From NCBI GenBank assembly GCA_965243265.1, contig CBDEUL010000004.1, positions 1-64,000 on the forward strand: 64,000 nucleotides of DNA. Direction: 5' to 3'. The notes under the pieces are model-generated. The model was not told where the DNA came from. It searched no databases and saw only the letters and a program-made list of their open reading frames with translations. Origin of the DNA: Flavicella sp965243265. Lineage in GTDB: Bacteria; Bacteroidota; Bacteroidia; Flavobacteriales; Flavobacteriaceae. The stretch's first letter is position 1. Every line of letters begins with the position of its first letter. A program made the position numbers and the translations under genes. This document shows, piece after piece, positions 45,001 through 53,625 of the stretch.

Positions 45001-45008
45001 CAAAGATA
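45001..45008 (-). promoter_or_regulatory. Putative -7 element (TATCTTTG) of recQ
   Basis: Minus-strand exact TAnnTTTG, 18 bases before the chosen ATG at 44982. Confidence 0.5.
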
Positions 45009-45125
45009 AATTAAAGATTTAGGATAGAAGTTGTTTAACAAAAGCACTTTATAAACAAGTGATTTATTTTTAGAAAGAATAAGTTTATATTTAATGAGCT
45101 TAAAAAAATATAAAAAGATTTACCT

Positions 45126-46271
45126 ATGAAAAATATAATACTAAGAGGATTGCTTATTTTTTGTTCATTGTTTTTATTTAGTTGTGTAGCTTTAAAAAGT
45201 AAACAAGAAAATGTAGTTGTTGGGCCTTTAATTCCTTCGGAAGTTGGAGCTCCTATTCTAAGTGATTTGAAATTGGCGTTTGAGAGTGATTTAGCTTTGA
45301 TTTTTGAAGGGGAAGTTGTGCTAAATGCTTATCCTAATTATTTACAAGTTTCGTTTTTAAGAGGAGACGTGTTTTTAAACTCTAAAAAAACTAAAAATGA
45401 AGATTATTTTATAAGCTCTATGGATGTTGGTATTGGAAGAAAAACTTTAGGTGCTGGTGGGTGTTGGAAAGCTTATAATAAAACAGCAGAGCTGGTTTTA
45501 GATGAAAAAATAAAATCGAAAACAGATGCTGTAAAGATTTCAAATACTACGTTTAATATTTTTTATAGCAAACCATCAGATTTAAAAGATTCCTGGATAA
45601 TGATTTCTTTTTATGACGGAGAAGGTCATGTTGTTTATAATCACAGTCAGAAATTAGGACATTATTTTGAATCTTATATAGAAAATTTTGAAGGCGAAAA
45701 ATATAAAAACATACCCTTAGAAGAATTGATTAGAAAACAGTTGGCTCTAGAAAAGCTTATTAGTTATTTAAAAATGAAGAGTTATTTAGAAAACGGTAGA
45801 AAAGGCAAGAGTGTTGCTGCTATTTATAAAATGAAGTTACCTGAAGTAACGGAAAATTGGAAAAATAATCCTGAGTTTTCAAATTATTATTTAGAATATA
45901 ACAAGGCATCTGAAGCCTTTAAAGAGTATAGAAATAACAACTCAGGTTTTTTAGCTAATTATGAGTTATATAAAAACAAAGAGTTGACAAAAGAGGAGTA
46001 TCTTGAATCTAATAGAAAAATATTTGAAAAACTTAAAGAATTAAATCCTGAAAAATATAAAGAACTTTCCGATAGATCATCTGAGAAATCTAGAGCTTTG
46101 TGGGTTAAAACAGGAGAATTTTATTTAAAAAAGTATATGGATAATGATGAGTTGTTTCCTTCTCAAGGAATTGAGGATAAATATATTTCTTCATTTATAG
46201 GATCAAGATTTTATAAAGTATTGTCAAAAGAATTAGAGCATATTGAAAAAGAAATTATAGATAGAATTTAG
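45126..46271 (+). CDS. Unknown lipoprotein
   Basis: 381-residue exported protein with signal peptide LLIFCSLFLFSCVA (lipidated Cys at about residue 20). I do not recognise the family. The N-terminal half is mixed beta (DLKLAFESDLALIFEGEV...); the C-terminal half is very charged and helical, with Lys/Glu-rich stretches. It stands alone, with recQ divergent upstream and the Grx-TrxR fusion 48 bases downstream on the same strand. Function cannot be suggested. Confidence 0.65.
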   Translation: MKNIILRGLLIFCSLFLFSCVALKSKQENVVVGPLIPSEVGAPILSDLKLAFESDLALIFEGEVVLNAYPNYLQVSFLRGDVFLNSKKTKNEDYFISSMDVGIGRKTLGAGGCWKAYNKTAELVLDEKIKSKTDAVKISNTTFNIFYSKPSDLKDSWIMISFYDGEGHVVYNHSQKLGHYFESYIENFEGEKYKNIPLEELIRKQLALEKLISYLKMKSYLENGRKGKSVAAIYKMKLPEVTENWKNNPEFSNYYLEYNKASEAFKEYRNNNSGFLANYELYKNKELTKEEYLESNRKIFEKLKELNPEKYKELSDRSSEKSRALWVKTGEFYLKKYMDNDELFPSQGIEDKYISSFIGSRFYKVLSKELEHIEKEIIDRI

Positions 46272-46319
46272 ATTTGTAAGGTCTTTTAAATTAAAACTAC
46301 TATTCTCAAAAGATAAAAC

Positions 46320-47726
46320 ATGAATCCAATTAAATTATACGGAGCCGATTGGTGTCCAGATTGCGTAAGAACAAAAGCCTATTTAAAAGAAAATAACATT
46401 GCATATGACTTTATTGATGTTGATTTAGATAAAGAAGCAACAGCTAAGGTTGAAGCTATCAATAACGGAAAACGAATTATACCAACACTTATAATCAATG
46501 AAAAGTCGTATACCAATCCAGATAACAATGCATTGGCATCGGCACTGGGGATTAATGAGCAAGCACAAGTTGTTTTATTTGGAGCCGATTGGTGTCCAGA
46601 CTGTAGAAGAGCGAAAAGTTTTTTGACAGACAATGCGATTAATTTTCAGTTTATAGATGTAGATGTATTTGATTGGGCTACAGAAAAGGTGGAGGCTATT
46701 AACAACGGAAAACGTATTATTCCGACTTTATTGATTGATGGGGAACCTTTGACAAATCCAGACAATGAGAAATTAAAAGAAGTATTGTCTATCGATATTA
46801 AAAAAGAACACAAAGTTTTTGATTCCATTATTATAGGAGGAGGAGCTGCAGGGTTAACAACTTCTATTTATGCACAAAGAGATCGTTTTGATACCTTGAT
46901 TTTAGAAAAGAAGAATATAGGAGGAAATGCTTTTTTAACAGAAAAAATTGAAAATTACCCAGGGTTTAATTCTATTTCTGGACCCGAGCTGATGTCTAGA
47001 ATGGAAGAGCAAGCAAAAACCTATGGAGCTACTGTAAAAACAGGAGAGGAAGTGGTTTCTATAACTAAAGAAAATGGCTTATTTCAAGTAAAAACAAAAG
47101 GGGACGATTTTTTAAGTAAAACCGTGGTATTGTCTACAGGGTCTACTTACAGAAAAATAGGTATTCCCAATGAAGAAGCTTTGATAGGATCTGGAATTCA
47201 TTTCTGTGCAACCTGTGATGGAGCTTTTTATAGAGATAGAGATGTAATTGTTGTAGGAGGAGGGAACTCAGCCTTAGAAGAAGGGATTTTTTTAGCAGGT
47301 TTTTGTAAAAGTGTAAAAATCATCAATCGTTCAGCAGAATTTAAAGCATCAAAAACATACATAGAAAAATTAGCAACGATAGAAAATATAGAAACCTATA
47401 CAAATCAAGTTCCAGATTCATTTATAGCAAATGAAAAAGGATTGTTTGAAGGGGTGAAGGTGAAAGATAAAGAAACAGGGGTAGAACAAGTAATTAAAGC
47501 CGATGGTGCTTTTATTTTTGTAGGATTGATTCCTAATACAAAATCCTTTAACGGAGTGGTAGACCTGAATGAAAAAGGTTTTATTGCTACAAACAGATTG
47601 GCAGAAACATCGGTAAAAGGAATTTTTGCTGCAGGAGATTGTAGGGAAGGAGCTATAGCACAAGTTGCAGCAGCTACAGGAGAAGGTGTTTTAGCGAGTT
47701 ATGGTATCAAAGCCTATTTGTCGTAA
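46320..47726 (+). CDS. Glutaredoxin-glutaredoxin-thioredoxin reductase fusion
   Basis: 468-residue three-domain protein. Two tandem glutaredoxin-like domains come first (about 1-79 and 84-162), each with WCPDC (Cys12/15 and Cys92/95) and the same VEAINNGKRIIPTL stretch. Then a flavin-dependent thioredoxin-reductase domain follows with FAD motif GGGAAG (173-178), redox site CATC (296-299), NADPH motif GGGNSALEEG and FAAGDC. The DNA for the two WCPDC regions shares 20 identical bases (46341-46360 and 46581-46600), so the duplication looks recent. It probably reduces its own Grx domains as an all-in-one thiol system. Confidence 0.88.
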   Translation: MNPIKLYGADWCPDCVRTKAYLKENNIAYDFIDVDLDKEATAKVEAINNGKRIIPTLIINEKSYTNPDNNALASALGINEQAQVVLFGADWCPDCRRAKSFLTDNAINFQFIDVDVFDWATEKVEAINNGKRIIPTLLIDGEPLTNPDNEKLKEVLSIDIKKEHKVFDSIIIGGGAAGLTTSIYAQRDRFDTLILEKKNIGGNAFLTEKIENYPGFNSISGPELMSRMEEQAKTYGATVKTGEEVVSITKENGLFQVKTKGDDFLSKTVVLSTGSTYRKIGIPNEEALIGSGIHFCATCDGAFYRDRDVIVVGGGNSALEEGIFLAGFCKSVKIINRSAEFKASKTYIEKLATIENIETYTNQVPDSFIANEKGLFEGVKVKDKETGVEQVIKADGAFIFVGLIPNTKSFNGVVDLNEKGFIATNRLAETSVKGIFAAGDCREGAIAQVAAATGEGVLASYGIKAYLS

Positions 47727-47767
47727 ATACGGTAGTAAGGGAGGTTTTAAATATAGATAAACTTTAT

Positions 47768-47803
47768 AAAAAAAGCGTTTTGAAATTTCAAAACGCTTTT
47801 TTT
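47768..47803. terminator. Bidirectional terminator between the Grx-TrxR fusion and aroB
   Basis: Self-complementary GCGTTTTGAAATTTCAAAACGC flanked by A7 and T7. Confidence 0.85.
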
Positions 47804-47831
47804 ATTCTGGTATGGTTTATAAAACCTTTAT

Positions 47832-48890
47832 TTATGACAAGTAGAAGTTCAAGGATTCGATTACTAAATCAACAGGAACTTTACAATCTATCTTATATTT
47901 CTCAAGATTTTCTAGCAATACAAAATTTACCTGACCACCTACATTTTTCTTATCGTGTTTTAACATTCCAAGAACTGTTTCGTAGTCATCGGCAACAATA
48001 GGCACTTTTCCAAAAATGGAAATAATTTGAGATTTTATATCATTTAAAGTGTCTAGAGGGAAGTTGTATAGTTTGTGAGAAATATAAGTTTCTGTAATCA
48101 TCCCTAAAGCAATAGCTTCTCCGTGTGTAAGCGTTTCTTTTTCTTCCGATTCTAAAAAATAAGACTCAACAGCATGTCCAATAGTGTGTCCGAAATTTAA
48201 AATTTTTCGCAAGCTAGCTTCCAGTCTATCCTCAAGAACAACTTCATTTTTAATCTCAATAGATCTGTGTATTAAGTAATTGATATTGTTTAAGTTGTTG
48301 TTTTTTACTTCATCCCATAGTTTAACATCGTATGTGAGACCGTATTTGATAATTTCAGCAGTACCAGATGTAATTTCTTTGGCAGGAACAGTCTCTAAAA
48401 ACTCAGTGTCTATCAATACCATTTCAGGATCAGAAAACAATCCGATTTGGTTTTTTAGTACACCCAAGTCCACACCTGTTTTTCCTCCAACAGAAGCATC
48501 TACCATACTTAATAATGTTGTAGGGATGTTTATAAATGTGATTCCTCTTTTGTAAGTAGAAGCAACGAAACCACCCATATCGGTAATAACACCACCTCCT
48601 AAATTAATCAGTAAACTTTTTCTGTCTGCACCTAGCTCGGTTAAAGTTTCCCATAACCCAATACAGGTATCTAAATTTTTATTGATTTCACCAGATTCAA
48701 TTTCAATAATTTCAATAACAGCTGTGGTTGCCATATTTGCCATAAATTTAGGCAAACAAGCTTCATTTGTATTTTCATCTACCAATATAAAGATAATGGG
48801 ATGTGCATTTTTTGCTAAATACTCATTTAATTTATTATAGGCAGTTTCTTGAAAATGAACTGGGTAACTAGTAGATTGTATGGTTTTCAT
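47832..48890 (-). CDS. aroB: 3-dehydroquinate synthase
   Basis: NAD- and metal-dependent enzyme converting DAHP to 3-dehydroquinate, second step of the shikimate pathway. 352 residues with GGGVITDMGGFVASTYKRG (NAD site), IPTTLLSMVDASVGGKTGVD, and metal-ligand segments ILNFGHTIGHAVE and THGEAIALGM. Monocistronic, with a TATTTTTG -7 element upstream. Confidence 0.95.
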   Translation of the reverse strand: MKTIQSTSYPVHFQETAYNKLNEYLAKNAHPIIFILVDENTNEACLPKFMANMATTAVIEIIEIESGEINKNLDTCIGLWETLTELGADRKSLLINLGGGVITDMGGFVASTYKRGITFINIPTTLLSMVDASVGGKTGVDLGVLKNQIGLFSDPEMVLIDTEFLETVPAKEITSGTAEIIKYGLTYDVKLWDEVKNNNLNNINYLIHRSIEIKNEVVLEDRLEASLRKILNFGHTIGHAVESYFLESEEKETLTHGEAIALGMITETYISHKLYNFPLDTLNDIKSQIISIFGKVPIVADDYETVLGMLKHDKKNVGGQVNFVLLENLEKYKIDCKVPVDLVIESLNFYLS

Positions 48891-48921
48891 GTACTTTTTA
48901 TTGAATTGTGCAAAGTAACGC

Positions 48922-48929
48922 CAAAAATA
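48922..48929 (-). promoter_or_regulatory. Putative -7 element (TATTTTTG) of aroB
   Basis: Minus-strand exact TAnnTTTG match, 32 bases before the aroB start. Confidence 0.4.
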
Positions 48930-49075
48930 GGAATTTAAAATCTAATTTTAGAGAACTTTTAAAGAGCTTTATAAAGCAAGAAAAGAAGATTTAAAATAAT
49001 AAATTTAAACACTCTTAAAATGTTTTTTGAAAGTTTTTAAGGCAAAAGCGAACTATAGGATAAACTATATTATTT

Positions 49076-50320
49076 ATGAATTCAAGAATGTTAATAATCG
49101 TATGTATCTTATTGCTTTTAGATATCTACATTGTATTTGGAATAAAAGCATTAGTAACTAAAACCAGTCAACAATCAATAGCAATGTTGAGTTATATAGC
49201 TGTTGCAATTATAGCTTATATAGGCTTTTTTACATTAACAAATACTTTTGAAGAGAGACCTATTGGAGCCACATCAGTTAAAAATTTATTAATAGGGTTT
49301 GGTTTTTCTTTTATCATATTTAAATTGTTGTTTGCTGTTTTTTTAGTGCTGGATGATGTGGTGCGTATATTTCAATACATATTTGAAATGGTACATAAAT
49401 TCTTTTATAAAAATCCAAGTGATATTCAGCTGCAAGAAAGAAGAAATTTTATAGTAAAAACAGGATTAGTAGTAGCAGGAATTCCGTTTGTGTCCATGCT
49501 TTATGGGATTACAAAGGGGAAGTATAATTACACCGTTAAAAATATAGCATTGAAATTTCCAAATTTACCAAAAGCGTTTGATGGATTTAAATTGGTGCAA
49601 ATTTCAGACATTCATTCAGGTAGTTTTGACAGTGCAGAGGAAGTAGCAAAAGGAGTAGATTTGATAAACGAACAAAAGGCAGATATTGTTTTCTTTACAG
49701 GAGATCTGGTAAATAATGATGCACGTGAGGTAGAACCTTATATCAATGTCTTTAAAAAGATAAAATCTACGGAAGGAACCTATTCTATTTTAGGAAATCA
49801 CGATTATGGTGATTATAAAAAGTGGGATTCTAAAGAAGAAAAAGAAGCCAATTTTAAACTTTTAGAAACACATCAGAAAGCAATGAACTTTCAGTTGCTT
49901 AAAAACGAAAGTAAAACTATTACGAGAGGTGCTGATACAATTCAAGTATTAGGAGTAGAAAATTGGGGAAAACCACCTTTTCCTACACACGGTGATTTAG
50001 ACAAAGCTTTAAGCGGAGTTGAAGAGCAGACTTTTAAAATATTACTATCGCACGATCCTTCACATTGGGATGCTAAAGTAATCCCTCATCAAACAAATAT
50101 AGATTTAACCTTATCAGGTCATACACATGGTATGCAGTTTGGGGTAGACATTCCTGGTATAAAATGGAGTCCTGTAAAATATAGATACCCTCGTTGGTCA
50201 GGATTGTATGAAAATGCCAAACAATATTTGTATGTAAATAGAGGTTTTGGCTTTTTAGGATTTCCAGGAAGAGTGGGGATGTGGCCAGAGATTACAGTTA
50301 TAGAATTAAAAAAAACCTAA
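49076..50320 (+). CDS. Membrane-anchored metallophosphoesterase
   Basis: 414-residue calcineurin-type phosphoesterase. Three hydrophobic segments at the N-terminus (about 5-110, with a further segment GLVVAGIPFVSMLYG near 130) anchor it. The catalytic domain carries the dimetal motifs QISDIHSGS, FTGDLVNND, LGNHDYGDY, LLSHDPSHWD and LSGHTHGMQFG. The last resembles YaeI/YkuE-type enzymes, which may act on phospholipids or nucleotides. The substrate is unknown. One base separates it from the next gene. Confidence 0.9.
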   Translation: MNSRMLIIVCILLLLDIYIVFGIKALVTKTSQQSIAMLSYIAVAIIAYIGFFTLTNTFEERPIGATSVKNLLIGFGFSFIIFKLLFAVFLVLDDVVRIFQYIFEMVHKFFYKNPSDIQLQERRNFIVKTGLVVAGIPFVSMLYGITKGKYNYTVKNIALKFPNLPKAFDGFKLVQISDIHSGSFDSAEEVAKGVDLINEQKADIVFFTGDLVNNDAREVEPYINVFKKIKSTEGTYSILGNHDYGDYKKWDSKEEKEANFKLLETHQKAMNFQLLKNESKTITRGADTIQVLGVENWGKPPFPTHGDLDKALSGVEEQTFKILLSHDPSHWDAKVIPHQTNIDLTLSGHTHGMQFGVDIPGIKWSPVKYRYPRWSGLYENAKQYLYVNRGFGFLGFPGRVGMWPEITVIELKKT

Positions 50321-50321
50321 A

Positions 50322-50837
50322 ATGATACATCCAAAATTAAGTGAGTGGTTAGAGGTTTCTTCAAAAATTTTACAAGCAAGAACAGTAGATGATAAAAACA
50401 ATATGGTTTTTATTGAAGAGCTAAACCTAAGAAGAGAATTGATAAGCCATACAGATATTCCAACAAACGGGATATCAGAAACATCTATTTTAGGAACCTA
50501 TCAAATTGTAGGAGCCAATTCAATAACATCAGAAACAGGGTATGTAGGTTTGTTATCCCTATCATTTAGTGACAATAGAATTTATGCAACTTGGTTTTTA
50601 GAAAAAGGAGAAGTACAAACAGGATATGGCTTGTTACTTGGGAATGTATTGAGTTTGACCTTTTTTTATGAGTCGGAAGGAAAGGAGTATTCAGGGCTTG
50701 TATCCTATGAATTTCTATCTGAAAAAATTATTTCAGGAAAATGGGTAGAAGAAGAAAATGACGAGCAGGGGATTGAGCTAGGAAGAAAGTTGCCCGTTGA
50801 GAAAGAAGACCCTTTGGATTATTTTGGAATCAATTAA
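50322..50837 (+). CDS. Hypothetical protein downstream of the phosphoesterase
   Basis: 171 residues, soluble, no signal peptide. The N-terminal ~40 residues are helical. The rest is predicted beta-rich (YQIVGANSITSETGYVGLLS, YATWFLEKGEVQTGYGLLLG), with the barrel-like strand pattern of small lipocalin/avidin-like folds; that comparison is only visual. It starts 1 base after the phosphoesterase stop and is surely co-transcribed. No function can be given. Confidence 0.7.
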   Translation: MIHPKLSEWLEVSSKILQARTVDDKNNMVFIEELNLRRELISHTDIPTNGISETSILGTYQIVGANSITSETGYVGLLSLSFSDNRIYATWFLEKGEVQTGYGLLLGNVLSLTFFYESEGKEYSGLVSYEFLSEKIISGKWVEEENDEQGIELGRKLPVEKEDPLDYFGIN

Positions 50838-50891
50838 TTGTTAAGCTTTTAAAATATAAAAAACTAGCTATATTATCTCAATTATAAATAG

Positions 50892-50899
50892 TACTTTTG
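50892..50899 (+). promoter_or_regulatory. Putative -7 element (TACTTTTG) of typA
   Basis: Exact TAnnTTTG match 18 bases before the typA ATG. Confidence 0.5.
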
Positions 50900-50917
50900 C
50901 ACACTTAAAATTCTTGT

Positions 50918-52687
50918 ATGCAAATTAGAAACATCGCTATTATAGCCCACGTAGACCACGGTAAGACTACCTTGGTAGATAAAATAATCGACCAAGCAAA
51001 GGTATTGGACGAGAGAAAAGAAAGAACAGATTTATTGTTAGATAATAATGATTTGGAACGTGAAAGGGGAATTACAATTCTTTCTAAAAACGTTTCTGTA
51101 AATTATAAAGGAACAAAAATTAATGTTATTGATACTCCTGGCCATGCCGATTTTGGTGGAGAAGTAGAGCGTGTACTTAAAATGGCAGACGGTGTTTTGT
51201 TATTAGTAGATGCTTTTGAAGGACCAATGCCACAAACACGATTTGTATTAGGAAAAGCAATTGAATTAGGATTAACACCTATTGTTGTTGTTAATAAAGT
51301 AGATAAAGAAAACTGTACACCAGATATCGTTCACGAAAAGGTATTTGATTTGATGTTTGCTTTAGAAGCTACTGAAGAACAATTAGATTTTACTACTATC
51401 TATGGTTCTGCTAAAAACAATTGGATGAGTACTGATTGGAAAAATCAAACAACTGATATTGTACCTTTATTAGATGCAGTATTAGAATCTATCCCTGAAA
51501 CTCCTTACAATGAAGGAACTCCTCAAATGCAAATTACATCATTAGATTTTTCTTCATTTACAGGAAGAATTGCTATTGGACGTATTTTCCGTGGAGATTT
51601 AGAGGTAAATAAAGACTATATGCTATGCAAAGCAGACGGTACTAAGAAAAAAGTTAGAATTAAAGAATTACACGTATTTGAAGGAATGGGTAAAGCCCAG
51701 GTAGATAAAGTACGTTGTGGAGATATTTGTGCTATTACAGGTATTGATGGATTTGAAATTGGGGATACAATTGCAGATTTAGAAAATCCTGAAGAATTGC
51801 CAAGAACGGAAATTGACCAACCTACTATGAGTATGTTGTTTACAATTAACAATTCACCTTTCTTTGGTAAAGAAGGAAAATTTGTAACATCTCGTCATTT
51901 ACGTGATAGATTATTCAAAGAATTAGAGAAGAATTTAGCTCTTAGAGTTGAAACTACTGATTCTGAAGATAAGTTTAACGTATTCGGACGTGGAGTATTG
52001 CATTTATCTGTATTGATTGAAACAATGCGTCGTGAAGGATATGAATTACAAGTAGGTAGACCACAAGTTATCATCAAAGAAATTGATGGACAAAAATGTG
52101 AACCATATGAAACATTGTCTATTGATGTTCCTGAAGATGTAGCGTCTAGAGCCGTAAATTTAGTTTCTTTAAGAAAAGGAGATTTAATGGTTATGGAGCC
52201 TAAAGGAGATTTACAACATTTAGAATTTACAATTCCATCAAGAGGGTTGATAGGTTTAAGAAATAAAATATTAACAGCAACTGCTGGACAAGCAATTATT
52301 AACCATAGATTTAGTGAATACGGTCCTTTTAAAGGTGAGTTTACTGAAGAGGAAAAAGGAGCAATCGTTTCTGCTGCTGCAGGTAAGGCTACTGCATATG
52401 CTTTAGACCGTTTACAGGATAGAGGAAAATTCTTTATCGATATTAATGAAGAAATTTATATTGGTCAGGTAATTGGTGAAAATAGTAAAGCAGAAGATAT
52501 GTCTGTTAACTTAATCAAAGGAAAGCAATTAACAAATATGCGTAAATCTGGTACTGATGATGCAATGAAAATTGCTCCAAAAATTGATTTCTCTTTAGAG
52601 GAATGTATGGAGTATATTAGAGTTGATGAGTACTTAGAAGTAACACCAGAAAACTTAAGAATGCGTAAAATTACTTTTAAAGGGTAA
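50918..52687 (+). CDS. typA: Ribosome-associated GTPase TypA/BipA
   Basis: Translational GTPase of the EF-G/LepA class that helps 50S assembly and stress growth. 589 residues: G1 AHVDHGKTT, switch I RERGITILSKN, G3 DTPGHADFGGEVER, G4 NKVDKENC, then EF-Tu-like beta domains and the BipA-specific C-terminus (KGDLQHLEFTIPSRGLIGLRNK..., LIKGKQLTNMRKSGTDDAM). Complete. Confidence 0.96.
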   Translation: MQIRNIAIIAHVDHGKTTLVDKIIDQAKVLDERKERTDLLLDNNDLERERGITILSKNVSVNYKGTKINVIDTPGHADFGGEVERVLKMADGVLLLVDAFEGPMPQTRFVLGKAIELGLTPIVVVNKVDKENCTPDIVHEKVFDLMFALEATEEQLDFTTIYGSAKNNWMSTDWKNQTTDIVPLLDAVLESIPETPYNEGTPQMQITSLDFSSFTGRIAIGRIFRGDLEVNKDYMLCKADGTKKKVRIKELHVFEGMGKAQVDKVRCGDICAITGIDGFEIGDTIADLENPEELPRTEIDQPTMSMLFTINNSPFFGKEGKFVTSRHLRDRLFKELEKNLALRVETTDSEDKFNVFGRGVLHLSVLIETMRREGYELQVGRPQVIIKEIDGQKCEPYETLSIDVPEDVASRAVNLVSLRKGDLMVMEPKGDLQHLEFTIPSRGLIGLRNKILTATAGQAIINHRFSEYGPFKGEFTEEEKGAIVSAAAGKATAYALDRLQDRGKFFIDINEEIYIGQVIGENSKAEDMSVNLIKGKQLTNMRKSGTDDAMKIAPKIDFSLEECMEYIRVDEYLEVTPENLRMRKITFKG

Positions 52688-52710
52688 TTAATACCATGAA
52701 ATAAATTAAA

Positions 52711-52745
52711 AGATCCGTTCCACCTTTGGGAACGGATTTTTTTTA
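52711..52745 (+). terminator. Terminator after typA
   Basis: ATCCGTTCC / GGAACGGAT stem with a T8 tail. A second small stem, AACTCGTT...AACGAGTT, follows at about 52750-52770. Confidence 0.8.
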
Positions 52746-52836
52746 GTTTAGAACTCGTTTATAACGAGTTTAAAATTAACTTTAAATCAACAACCATTAT
52801 ATTCCAATAATTTATATTACCCCTAATTTTAAAAAA

Positions 52837-53625
52837 ATGGATACTTTTCAGACTTATGATTTGTTTAGGTTAAGCAAGTATAAAAAAAGAAAATCTCAGA
52901 TAGACTTCGGTCAGTATGACGATTTTACTTTTTTTAGATTTAACGAAGTAGACTACTTTAACTATGTCCTTTTTAAAGACATTCAAAAAACAACATTTGA
53001 ACAATTATACCCCATATTTAATAGCTATTATTTAGATAATAAGGAAGCTATAAAGTTAATTTATCCGGTTCATTTAAAAGACGAGCTGTCTAAATATATT
53101 GGAACAGGAAGTAGTAAAAAAATAGCTTGCGTAAAAAGAAATTTAAATAATGATTTTGAATTAGAGAGTGATAATATACTTCATAAAGTTACCACAACAG
53201 AAGAACTCTTTATTTTTACCGAAATTTATTTAAAAGGATTCGGCTCTAATAGTGCTATAGAGGAGGTTGAGTTGAATTTTGAATTGCTGAAAGAGTCCAC
53301 TCAAAATGATTTGTTTCTTATCATGTGGGAAGGAGAAATAGCAGGTATATGTGTCAATTTTTATTGTAAAAATCATGTTTTATTAGCTATTTGTACCATT
53401 AAAGAAGAATTTAGAAACCTTGGTTTACAAAAAAAAGCCATTCATGAAAGAATGCTAATTGGTTGTAGTAAAGGGTATAAAATATTTACAAGTTTTACCT
53501 ACAAAGACTCTGTTAGTCATCAAAATATGTTGAAGTCTAAATTTTACAACTACGCTACGTATGAAGAAAGTATATCCAAACCTTTGGAAAACCTTATTAA
53601 AACAAGAGAAGTACTACAAAAATAA
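52837..53625 (+). CDS. GNAT-fold acetyltransferase-like protein
   Basis: 262 residues. The C-terminal half has the GNAT pattern: LFLIMWEGEIAGICVNFYCK (beta strand 4), LLAICTIKEEFRNLGLQKKAIHERM (acetyl-CoA loop region R/Q-x-x-G-L-x-K) and a final FYNYATYEES. The N-terminal half is not recognised. It begins a two-gene unit with the NRPS-like gene, whose start lies 65 bases inside this frame. It may supply or modify the building block used by the NRPS-like protein (inference). Confidence 0.7.
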   Translation: MDTFQTYDLFRLSKYKKRKSQIDFGQYDDFTFFRFNEVDYFNYVLFKDIQKTTFEQLYPIFNSYYLDNKEAIKLIYPVHLKDELSKYIGTGSSKKIACVKRNLNNDFELESDNILHKVTTTEELFIFTEIYLKGFGSNSAIEEVELNFELLKESTQNDLFLIMWEGEIAGICVNFYCKNHVLLAICTIKEEFRNLGLQKKAIHERMLIGCSKGYKIFTSFTYKDSVSHQNMLKSKFYNYATYEESISKPLENLIKTREVLQK

